Assembly: GCF_027943255.1 (NCBI RefSeq)
Contig: NC_072894.1
Span: 134,283,601-134,347,600, forward strand
DNA: 64,000 nt
Direction: 5' to 3'
Source: Anastrepha obliqua
Taxonomy: Eukaryota > Arthropoda > Insecta > Diptera > Tephritidae
Below, piece by piece: positions 55,283 through 64,000 of the stretch. Every line of letters starts with the position of its first letter. The first letter of the stretch is position 1. The notes beneath the pieces are model-generated. The model did no database searches. It worked only from the letters and a program-made list of their open reading frames with translations, and was not told the origin of the DNA. The translations under genes were made by a program, and so were the position numbers.

Positions 55283-55990
55283 TCAATTTATTATTGAAAT
55301 CGCTATAGAACAGCGACAAGTCGGTTCTTTTAGGGTTCCTGTGGGGAGATATGGTTTCCCGTGCGAAATTGATTTCGAAATGGAATTTCTCTGAGAAACC
55401 TTCCAATTATCAACCCTAATGGCAAGCGAATTAGTCAAAAGAGTGATATCAAGAACCTCCTCCCAACCGTTTGATGTTTCCGATGCTGGAAATACAAACG
55501 TGGTGGTGTTGCCTTTGTTCCAAATAAGAAGATTACGGCTAATAATGAAATCAAAAAGCGACTCGCTGCTTCCCCAAATGGTATAGCTCGCATTGGCGTC
55601 GCAGTCGACTACGATGACATCTTTGTTAAATGAAGGTGAGTCCACCAAAAGCCCCACTCACCCATGTATGCAGAAACCAAATAGCAGCAGCAGCCATTAG
55701 ATGCTTCTACATGGACAACTGCCACGACTGTCGAGCTGAAATGAGAAGTCAGAAAGGCATTAATAGTATTTCTAACGAGGATACAAGCCCTAGGCTTACC
55801 TTCCGACTGGGCATAAAAAAGATCTTAGTGTCTGCTCTGGAGGTCCATGATCTTAGACTGCCGAACCCAGGGTTCTTGGATCAGGCAGATATCTATGTTT
55901 TCCTCCTGAGGATGACACAGAGGTTATCGATGACTAAATTAGCATCGCGAAGGTTAATCTGAGCTACCCTTAACATTTCTTTGTTAAGCC
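55283..55990 (-). pseudogene. LINE APE endonuclease
   Basis: The N-terminus near 55975 reads MLRVAQINLRDANLV. The catalytic Glu region near 55870 (QEPWV-type) is readable only with a frame change. The C-terminal half is a clean frame: VIVVDCDANASYTIWGSSES, LFDFIISRNLLIWNKGNTTT, WEEVLDITLLTNSLAIRVDN. The final SDH region reads SISHGKP and is altered. Frameshifts make it inactive. Confidence 0.85.
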
Positions 55991-56001
55991 TGTTTTATGG
56001 C

Positions 56002-56340
56002 CTACCTAAGCTCCGAGGAGTTCATGGTGCTCTTGGCTTCGGGTACCGCGTCCGTCGCAGACGGACGTAGTTTGTCGAGCTGATTTGCTACTTCACCTAT
56101 TGCGACCAGGTCGCCATCCGCAGCACCAGACACGGGGACGATCTTAAGTTTGGCCATCCTGAGGCCAAAGCGGAGTTTGTGCTTCTTTTCGTCGAGTACC
56201 TTGAGGGACTCGTCAGAAATAAGCCAGTTTTTCTGAGGTTTCTCCAACTTGATCACAGACCAGTTGTCCATAGGATTCTCAAGGTTTTGAAGCTTGAGGC
56301 AGGTGAGGATCTTCAGACCCTCCAGCCTCACCTTCGCTAG
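56002..56340 (-). pseudogene. LINE ORF1 C-terminal part
   Basis: The frame has LKLQNLENPMDNWSVIKLEK, PQKNWLISDESLKVLDEKKH, KLRFGLRMAKLKIVPVSGAA and ends MNSSELR. The NW.V.KLE...NWLI..ESL..L......FGL...K...V pattern is one I associate with the DUF4780 type of domain in insect LINE ORF1 proteins; this is from memory. No zinc knuckle is seen. The beginning is lost. Confidence 0.65.
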
Positions 56341-56400
56341 CCAACTGCTGCCATGAAAGACTCAAGGCGGTTGGAGCAAAATTGAGGGAATTATGGCACT

Positions 56401-57084
56401 TTCACTGAAAGAGGATATTCAGGGCAACTTCAAGTTTCAGACAGATTTTGCTCCTTCGATTCTGTTGTTGTTTTACAACCGATTTTTAAAACTTGTACAT
56501 GGTAACTTATCGTTCTAGCCAGGGGATGGTATTGATGCCATTATTATATTATTACTGTATAAGAAAATATAAATAAAATAAAATCTAAAAGTATACCTAT
56601 ATATTTAGGAACTTCTTCTAGTTACAATAGGTTACCAACTATTTCTATAGCGTGCTAAAACTCTTAGTTCGCTGAATAATTTACTCGTCTCTCTGTTGAT
56701 TGATATTTTGATTGATCATATTGACACCATTGGCAAATGTTTATTTGTGGCTTAGACGACTAGCAGTTTTTATATTAATGCTAGAAGTTGCCCACGGGTC
56801 TACCCATGGAATTTTTTTTTATTTTTATTTATTGTAACAAAAATGTTCTGTACATGATCAAGGTACTTCTCGTTGAATAAACATTGATACCTGGCCTTCC
56901 ATGGTTTTAAAAAGTCTATTTTCTTACTAAATCCAATACTTTCTCTCTTACGATTTTTCGGAATATTTTATCCTCAAACAAAATCTGGTTTAATCATTTT
57001 TGCAAAAATATCTCTGCTTACGCAGTTCAGATATATTCCGAGAAGGAAAAAAACACATATAAATACATCATCTTTCTGGCGCTT
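56401..57084. other. Unassigned AT-rich stretch
   Basis: No gene was recognised. It contains AT-rich runs near 56560 and 56815. Confidence 0.4.
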
Positions 57085-57260
57085 ACACCCTTTTTCGATG
57101 TTTGGCCGAGCTCCTGCTCCTATTTGTGGGGTGCGTCTTGATGCTGTTCCGCAAATGTAGGGACCTACAGTTTCAAGCCGACTCCGAACGGCAAATATTT
57201 TTTATGAGGTTCTTTTTCATGGCAGAAATACATTTGGAGGTTTGCCATTGCCTGTCATTG
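57085..57260 (-). repeat. SINE-like repeat, body
   Basis: The reverse complement contains GGCAATGGCAAACCTCC, CATGAAAAAGAACCTCAT and GTAGGTCCCTACATTTGCGG, then AGGAGCAGGAGCTCGGCCAA. It matches 1258-1457 through most of its length. Confidence 0.75.
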
Positions 57261-57389
57261 TACGCTATACAAAATTTTCTATCATTTGGTGTTTCGTGTT
57301 TGAAGAATCGAGCTTGGGAAATACAACAACAACAATATTCTTGTGCTGAACAAAGCAAGAAAAGTTTGGATAATCATTGGTGGTAACAC

Positions 57390-57745
57390 ATACAGGAATC
57401 TCTACGTGTCTAAAAGCATTGGAATTCATACAAAAGCAAGGAACTGAGTTTCATCTGGGCTACAGCTACGGAAAGTCGAAAACTAATATATTATTAGCAT
57501 TTCGGAAACGATTCTGTAACGCCATAAAAAGAACATTTCTGTATCGAGTCGGTATTGGAAATGAAAAATGGATCCACTGCGATACACCTAAGCATAGAAA
57601 TTAATATTTGATGCTCGACCAATTCAACTCATTGATTTTGAAGCCGAATATTCATGGGGCGAAAGTTGTGTTGTTGAAGGGGCCAGGCGGCAATAAATTA
57701 CTACGAGTTGTAAAAATCTGGCTTGGAACAATTATTGGCAAAAAT
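57390..57745 (+). pseudogene. mariner transposase central fragment
   Basis: The frame has RVGIGNEKWIHCDTPKHRN, matching TGDEKW.HYD.PK.RK of mariner transposases with the catalytic Asp changed to Asn. After a stop it reads LILKPNIHGAKVVL, the following conserved segment. Upstream, KALEFIQKQGTEF corresponds to the linker before the first Asp. No ends are visible. Confidence 0.75.
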
Positions 57746-60195
57746 TATTTCATTATCACTTTTAAAAACTATATATAAACTGTGGTTAAAAACTAATCAA
57801 GGCTGCTTTACAATGAAATTTTTTTCAACACAACACTTCAAATTGTAATTTGTGGCGTAATTTGGCTACAGTAAATTTCCGCATATACAAATACATACGG
57901 GCGTAAAGCGGTAAAAATACAGTTAGTTCATTAATATTTATAAATTGCTGATGCAGCGGAAAACTGCGCTGAAGTTCAGCGTGAAGTGAAGCAGCAGAGA
58001 AAGCAAAGAAGCAAAGTGCAGGCGGGTTGAAAAATTGCATTTCAAGGCACAATGTGCAAAGTGTGCTTGTGCTTGTGTATATGTGTATATGTGTATGGTC
58101 AATTTCAAACAAAAGGCGCAAATGAATTTATCACCACAATACAATTTCGCTATTACAGCAATTTGGTTTGGACAAAATGAAAAAGAAAAGAGGAAAAACG
58201 TTTTTTAATGTGAGAAAAAAATAGTTTGAAAAAAGTATAAAATTACTGAAACTATGTGAGAACTAAAAGTGAAAAAAAAACAATATGCATAAGAAAGGGG
58301 TTCCAAAGTCGAGTATGAGCTCCACACTTCATGTGAAACTTTTGCTGATGATGAGCTGCAGCAGCGGGCAAAATAAGCAGCTAGAGATGGTAGAATACTG
58401 TGTAGGTGGCAATGCATGTTGCTGTACGCTTCCTTCTTTTTTATTTTTTTTTTTATTTTTATTTTTTTTGGTTTAGTCCTTTGCCGTTGATCACTCACTG
58501 CCCAAATGATGATGTTGATTTTAATGGTGCTCGTGTTGGTTCTGACATTGGACTTGTTGTTGTTATTCTTGGTGATGGTAGCACCGCATGCAGCAGACAC
58601 ACGCCATACACTTGATTGATTTCGTTCGATGTGCGATTTTCATTTTGCACACACTTACCAGTCAAACTCTTTATTTGTGTGTGTGTGTGAAAAGGGCAAA
58701 ATAGCAGAAATCAGCAAAAATGATTGGGCAACTAATGAAAGCAGCCACCACTAGCAGAGATAAATGGCAGGCATAACAATGAACAATAGAAAAAGTCAAA
58801 AGACAGCTTTGGTGGAAGAAAAGAAAAGAAAAAAATGAGCTCGTAGGTAAGGTGAAATCAAAGTGATTGTAGGTGGGGAGCAGCGACAGTCGCCATCGAA
58901 ATGATACAAAAACAACCTAGCAAGAGAACACAAAAGCGCACCCAAACCTAATGGTGGGGAAAAGAATTTCGCAAAGAATTGCGCCTAATTGCGGAAGTAA
59001 TGCTCCGGAGAATTAGTTTTATACAATTCACATTTCTTTCGATTGTACGTACGCTCAGCTGAGGCTGAAAAGCAAAGGCTGACCACTAGCAGAAACCAAA
59101 AAGTCCACACACACCCGCACACTCTCAGAGCATAGGTGACACCCCTGCCAAGCGCCACTCTCCTTGTGGACTTATACAAAGGAAATGGGTTGCGCACTCA
59201 CTCAGCTACTAACTGTACTGCTGTGGTAATTTTTCTTATTGTCTCACACCAACACTCAACCAATCACGTAGTCTCTCCGCTTGTTTCCCCACCTCGCTCA
59301 CTCTTATCTCAATGCGCACACCTACTCAATTAGCTCTCGGTTAGAAGTTACTTATGCTCTGACCTTTTATATAACTTTCGTACCTAGCTCTCTTCCTCGC
59401 CCCGTTGTTATTCTCGTTGTGTGTAAATGGCGTAAAAATGCAATTAGCAACGCGCCCCACGAACAAACGAATGCGTCTGACTGCAAATCAGGATTAATGA
59501 ATTAACATGGCTAAATGAGTAAGAACAATATATAACTGTTCTAGCGAAACTGCAAACACCCCTCCCTATGACACTCTCTGCCACGCTAGTACTCTCAGCG
59601 CTTAAGTGGTCAGACTAACTGCTTCGATCGGCGTGAAAACGGCCAAGTTTGGTATGCAGCCGCCAACTAAAAATCCTAGAATATGAGAAAAAACAACATA
59701 ACATTTTATATTTCACCTCCCATTTTTGTTTGCTTGCTGGCAATTTCATTTACTTCCTTTTTTTATTTGATTTTTTCCCCTCTTAATTTTTTTATTAAAT
59801 GGCTTGTAAAAGTTTTGAAAGCGTAATGAGTGTAGCGAGCGAGTTAAGTCTTTGTTCGGATGTAAAGTTTGTGATAGCATAACTTTTAACACAACTTTTT
59901 TTTTATTGTGGTTTTTCTTTCATACTGTACAGCTTTTTGTTCTTAATGGCCAATGATGTTTATTAAAATTTATACTTTTTCTGGTTGCGCCATGAAATCG
60001 CCTTCAAGTTCATGTTTTGTAATTAACTCTCAAATATTTGGCGGATAAGCTCGTTAGCTAGCGAAGTAACAAGCAAAAGTTGTGCAATGAAAAGTGTAAT
60101 AAAAGTGATTATAACAGTACATGAAAGCTTGTGGTGTGGGAAAAAGCAAATTTAAAAAAACAAACGTAGATAGGCAATTTTCGAATTTTGTGTTT
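57746..60195. other. Long non-coding stretch
   Basis: No gene was recognised. It has (TG)n at 58676-58688, TA/TG-rich runs near 58075-58095 and many short motif-free frames on both strands. Confidence 0.4.
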
Positions 60196-60375
60196 GGCGA
60201 TTTTCAGATTAATTACTTTGTGGGGTTTTTTGAAAAGTAAAGTTTATGTGCCTAAGCCAACGATTAAAGAGCTGAAACACAAGACCCGTATTGAGATTGC
60301 TGAGCTCAAGGCGATAAAGATTTTATTGCACGTACCACAGCCTGTGGAGGTGCTATGGTGGGCATTTAAATGATG
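60196..60375 (+). pseudogene. Tc1/mariner transposase C-terminal scrap
   Basis: The frame reads LWGFLKSKVYVPKPTIKELK then KTRIEIAELK. This matches the segment after the third Asp in DD41D-like mariners (LWGYLKEKVYVDKPATIQE in the copy at 31244-31543). The end is degraded and no other parts are seen. Confidence 0.7.
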
Positions 60376-60900
60376 ACATTCTTCACATATACTTATGAAT
60401 AGCCGTATTTTGAATAAAAATAGTGAAACTTTAAATAATCTAAATGTTTACATATTTTGTTTTAAAAGAAACATCTAGGTGCGTCTTGTGAAAGATCCTT
60501 TATTTAATAAGGTGTCAAAAACCCGGCTCATTTCCTGAGCAATTTGATGCATAAACCATCTCATGTGTGCGTACAGTATTTGAGGGACTTTCCGAAACCA
60601 TTATTTTTCTTTTTGCTCTTTTTCATATAAGGTAGTAGTCCGGTATAACGACAGAAATTTCGATGTTTTTTCATGAATCTTTTTTAAAAAGAAGACAAAA
60701 TGTGATCGTTTTAAAGCTTTTATATGTTTTTATTGGTGTTTTGAAGTATATAAAAACAATTTTTTAAAGTTAATTATATTAATTAATATTAATATATTAA
60801 TTTGAATTGAAATTTTTGACGTCAAAGTGGAGTCCTTAAAAAAAGATGAGTTGGTTCGGGGAAACACACAGCCTTCCAAAGTCATCTCAAATAAAAAGTC
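60376..60900. other. Unassigned AT-rich stretch
   Basis: I see no gene or known repeat before the repeat block near 60900. Confidence 0.35.
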
Positions 60901-61325
60901 CAAAGGGATTATTATTCTGTAGACTTTATTTTAGGTCCCGAACCTAAAATATACATAAAACTAAAAAAACCAAAAAAAAATGGCGGACTTGTGAAAAAAG
61001 TTCTCAAAATCTAATTTTTTTTCTTCATAAATTGTTTAAATTAAATAGTTTATTATTAAAAAATTAAATGTTTTAAAGGTCCGGGATCTAGATATGTGTG
61101 TCTAGAATAACGGGTTAAATTTTTAGCCAAATCGGTTGAATAGTTTTGAGTCAGTGATTCCCCGAAATTTCGAAAATATGGTTTTGAGAAAAACGCGTTT
61201 AAAGACGGTCAGAGCAGCTGCTGCTGGCGTGTCACACGCTTTCATACACACTACGGCGCGCTCTCTTATTTTAGCTATAACTTTAAAAATAATTAAAATT
61301 TCTGTCTCAAGTTTTTATAGTAAAG
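60900..61325 (-). repeat. Second diverged relative of the 711-bp block
   Basis: It has the same order of landmarks as copy 1 in the same orientation: AAATCGGTTGAATAGTTTTG, GAGAAAAACGCGTTTAAAG, CTATAACTT. The first part is little conserved. It runs directly into the mariner at 61326. Confidence 0.5.
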
Positions 61326-61802
61326 CGGTTTGACTTTTTTAACTATTTTTTTTTATTATCGAGTTTGAACATATACATTTAAGTATGAAATGCGATTTCT
61401 TTTGCATGACTACCGCGTGCACGTTTTACGAAGTCCAATCGTTGAACCCAATTTTCGATTACTCTTTTGCATAAATCGGCCGAAATTCTAGCAATTTCGC
61501 GTTCAATATTGGCTCTGAGCTCACAAATCGTCGGCCGCTTGTTACTGTAGACCAATGACTTCACATAACCCCAAAACGGGACGGCTTGTTAAATGGACCG
61601 TAAAATGGCCGTAATGCTCTTAAAGTAGCAGCAACAGAACGATTATTTTCATAAAAAATTTGCACGATTTGCAATCGTTGCTCAAGTGTGTAGCGTTCTA
61701 TGATGAAATGTATACTAATGAAGTTTACAAATGACAAGCGAAAAATAAAAAATATTGCGTCGTTCGCCCTCCCTATCGGAAAAAAGTTGAAGCGCACCTA
61801 TT
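61326..61802 (-). mobile_element. Internally deleted DD41D-like mariner, short copy
   Basis: It is nearly identical to parts of 42680-43605. The left 230 bp encode a C-terminus (KSLVYSNKRPTICELRANIE, REIARISADLCKRVIENWVQ, GSHAKEIAFHT). The right 190 bp hold the start ERYTLEQRLQIVQIFYENN and the terminal repeat GCGCTTCAACTTTTTTCC. The middle, with all catalytic residues, is missing. Here LRALRPFYGPFNKPSRFG joins to the C-terminal part. The left terminal repeat is lost at the junction with the repeat block. Confidence 0.9.
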
Positions 61803-61844
61803 TTTAAGATGTTTTTCTTCCAAAAAATGTAAAAAAAAAATTCG

Positions 61845-61955
61845 AGTTTGCCTTTGCCTGCCGAGGGGCGGCCGCTATTAGAAAGATGTTTTTCTTCTCT
61901 CTGTGGATTCCGAATGGTAGTCATGCACCAACCCATTCGGCTATGGCCGCTAAAG
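61845..61955 (-). repeat. tRNA-derived SINE, 5' head
   Basis: The reverse complement reads TAGCCGAATGGGTTGGTGCA near 61940, which fits an RNA polymerase III A box (TAGCCGAATGG against TRGYNNARNNG). It is followed by a body word GCGGCCGCCCCTCGGCAGGC, shared with 1258-1457. The B box expected after the CACAGAGAGA word is deleted. This links the whole dispersed family to a tRNA-like head. Confidence 0.7.
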
Positions 61956-62635
61956 TAAGCGTCTTGAAACAAAGATAGGTGGCTTGTCAACAGAATTTTG
62001 GCTCTTCAGGACATCTGAAACGAAAAAGTTAAACTGATTATTATTCTGTAGACTTCTCATTCTGGCAGATGCTACTTTCGTTTCTTTTCAGCCCTAACTT
62101 TCCATACTACAGTCTGATTGGCACCCGAAAAACATACCTTTTTTCAAAAGTCCGCCATATTGTTATTTTTCAAAAAAAACTTCCCGTTTGCACCCTTTCA
62201 TTCGTTCATAAGGTTTGCCGTAAATTTGAAACATTAGGCGTCGATGCGGAATCTGTTGAAAACACAAAAAGTGCAAGAAACGTTCTGATACTGTCCAATC
62301 TGCAAAATTTATTCAACTAGTGCCAGCGATCATTGACGTGCATGCATTGACATTACCGGAGCAAGTAAAACTTGCCCCAGTGCTGCCCTGAATGTCCTTT
62401 TGCACTTACTTCCCATCGACTTTTCCGTCATTTCTATCGCAGCTCAAAGTGCAATCTGGTTAAAGGAGATTGGCTTCTTGTGGCAATCTCTCAAGAGACA
62501 TGGTAGCAATTTTGGGCAGTTAACACCGTATTTCTGCGAACTTCGAACAGATCTCTCTATCCGCTAACTAGAGTTTGAGGGTCGTGCTAAGGCAAACTTT
62601 CGAAATAGGCAGGGTTGGATCGAGGAGAAAATCTG
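61956..62635. other. Unassigned stretch
   Basis: No firm feature. The frame at 62069-62320 ends with KFETLGVDAESVENTKSAR, which faintly resembles a mariner helix-turn-helix linker, but I cannot support it. Confidence 0.35.
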
Positions 62636-62639
62636 CCCC

Positions 62640-63595
62640 GTAGTTTGCACCTCTGTCTTCATTGACGGTTCCAGTATGGAATCGGGAGTCGGAGCCGGGG
62701 TTTTCTAAATCAGCCAATTTATCTATCTCCTTCAAACTGCTGAACACTGCTAGTGTTTTTCAAGCAGAAGTCTTTGTGATCTTGCAGGCATGCAAAATGC
62801 TTAGGGAACGTGGGAGCGAGGGAGATATTAACAGTTTCTCCGACAGTCAAGCCGTGAGGACGCCATGGTGCAGAACGAAATTAGTAAACTCCTGTAAAGA
62901 ACAAATCAAATCTCTTGGGTGTGCAGGTAAAATTTCTCTGATCTAGGGTCCAGGACATATTATATTAGCATAGAGGGAAATGAAATTGTTGATGATCTTG
63001 CCAGGAAAGAGACTGAATTGGCCTCAGAGACCTCCAACCTGGTCATCGGCATCCCCCTGACAGTTGTTAAAGGGGAACTGCACAAATTATTTCTCAGGAA
63101 AGCGCAGAAAAGATGGAGCTCCACTACTTTGTGTGTTATTTTGAATTCCTTTTGGTCCCAGTACAATATACGATGGACTCAGAAAGTCTTTTGGACGCAC
63201 CGCCATGCAATTTCCAAGCTCGTAGCTGTGTTTACCGGTCATTGGATGATCGGCACACACACAATAAAGCTAAGGTTACCATTTAACCCCCATTGCAGAA
63301 GCTGTGGGGACCTTTCAAAGAAGGAGACTGTTGGGCATTTTCCCTGTAAATGTCCAAATTAGGCAGCTAAACGATTAAGGTGACTAGGTGCTCCTTTCTT
63401 CGACAGCCTGGGGCAGTGCACCAACCTAAATCCAATCAATCTCCTCCATTATATCAACAGCTCATGCTGGCTGTAAATATCTGCCTGTTGGAGGTCTCAA
63501 AATGGTATCAAAACGGCGCTTTAGTGATAATTGAGGAGTGCCTTACCGGCACTTCAACCATTGCACGTACCTACCTACTTACCTACCTAGATAGA
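62640..63595 (+). pseudogene. RNase H LINE, 3' part, second copy
   Basis: The plus strand gives SVFIDGSSMESGVGAGV (first RNase H Asp), SANLSISFKLLNTASVFQAE, CKMLRERGSEGDIN and SFSDSQA (second Asp region), CKEQIKSLGCAGKISLI. A stop follows, then GHxNIEGNEIVDDLARKE-type words in a changed frame. Next are LHKLFLRKAQKRWSS, ISKLVAVFTGHWMIGTHTIK and CRSCGDLSKKETVGHFPCKC. The 3' end has TACC repeats at 63568-63592. It is close to 54583-53690 and in the opposite orientation. It is truncated at the 5' end before RNase H, as LINEs often are. Confidence 0.88.
63568..63592 (+). repeat. (TACC)n tail of RNase H LINE
   Basis: TACCTACCTACTTACCTACC follows the 3' end. The other copy has a shorter ACCAACCTACC equivalent on the minus strand near 53695, so tetranucleotide tails seem normal for this family. 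Confidence 0.7.
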
Positions 63596-63599
63596 TCTA

Positions 63600-64000
63600 C
63601 GGCGAAACTCTTCTGAATAACATCTTCAACTGCCTCTCATTGGACTTAATAAGGGCAGCTGGATTGGACTCTACCGATGAGCTAGAGAAAGAGGTATCCT
63701 CAATAACTTCAAAGGTGAATTGGATCCCTGGAACAATAGGAGTGATAAACGAAAGCATTTATCTCCACCATCTTTAGCAATTGGGTCATAGATAGTGGAT
63801 GGTGCCTGCCTGCAAAGTTGCCAATTTTATGTGGTCTGAATATTAAATTAAGAAAACTTCAAATCTGTTAACGAATAAATAGTCGGATCTCACAATGATG
63901 GCTCATGGCTTCCAATAATTACTACAAGATGCTGCAGAGAAGAAAATGTTTAATAGAAAGACAAAATATTCTGTGTACAAATACAGCTCCATTGAGAAAA
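63600..64000. other. Unassigned stretch at window end
   Basis: I see no gene or recognised repeat here. Confidence 0.35.

Larger units (their letters stand above)
53660..56400 (-). mobile_element. RNase H-bearing LINE, longest copy, RT core deleted
   Basis: On the minus strand the order is ORF1 (56340-56002), endonuclease (55990-55283), RT N-terminal part (55260-54640), a deletion near 54590, RNase H (54583-54230), a C-terminal cysteine motif (54139-53906) and a 3' end with ACCT-like tail repeats near 53695. The order of endonuclease, RT and RNase H fits I-like or LOA-like LINEs. The other copies are 62640-63600 and 39145-39935. Confidence 0.85.

Noticed and set aside
55630..55962. 110-codon plus-strand frame
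   Set aside because: It lies antisense to the LINE endonuclease, whose minus-strand motifs explain the region.
61915..61955. Functional tRNA gene
   Set aside because: Only an A-box-like word and a SINE body are present; there is no B box, anticodon arm or acceptor stem pairing.
62069..62320. Possible mariner helix-turn-helix
   Set aside because: The match is limited to a few scattered residues, with no adjoining transposase motifs or ends.

Overview
The window looks like intergenic or heterochromatin-like DNA from a fly genome, most likely a tephritid fruit fly. It is AT-rich and has long microsatellites. It has animal-type transposons with intron-like interruptions (PIF/Harbinger, Helitron, hAT, piggyBac, many Tc1/mariner) and several non-LTR retrotransposons. 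A tRNA-derived SINE resembles one I recall as abundant in tephritids. The tephritid assignment is inference. I recognised no host protein-coding gene, rRNA or functional tRNA gene. Almost every protein-like stretch is a transposable-element (TE) remnant, so the window is a nested TE archive in non-coding DNA.

Layout. 1-9.8 kb: SINE, an internally deleted mariner, fragments of APE-type LINEs and a 711-bp repeat block (3176-3886). 9.8-16.1 kb: a (TCATAC)n hexanucleotide array split by two elements. One is a near-intact mariner (10193-11504); the other is a 4.1-kb R1-clade LINE (about 11556-15655) with the hexamer repeat on both sides. 16-19.6 kb: non-coding. 19.6-24.3 kb: DD41D-like mariner, an exact 176-bp tandem duplication, a jockey-like reverse transcriptase (RT) fragment and an RTE-like LINE with its RT core deleted. 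25.3-30.6 kb: a Helitron with both termini recognisable, containing a deleted piggyBac and the second copy of the 711-bp block. 31-38.8 kb: more mariner remnants. 39.1-44.2 kb: an RNase H-bearing LINE fragment, then a PIF/Harbinger element with TTA duplication and nested insertions. 44-50.8 kb: non-coding DNA, an RT scrap, a repeat block related to the 711-bp family, and a Tc1 tail invaded by a mariner. 50.8-53.6 kb: a hAT element with a perfect 8-bp duplication. 53.7-56.4 kb and 62.6-63.6 kb: two copies of the RNase H LINE, in opposite orientation. 57-62 kb: SINEs, mariner scraps and another repeat block.

The strongest candidates for something new are four. First, an R1-clade LINE apparently targeted to a TCATAC microsatellite, in a form that lost its endonuclease in frame but kept its RT motifs. 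Second, a repeat-block family with imperfect terminal inverted repeats, both close copies of which lie at joins between broken TEs. Third, a Harbinger element whose transposase and MADF/BESS genes appear to have interleaved exons on opposite strands. Fourth, several internally deleted mariners on the way to becoming MITEs.
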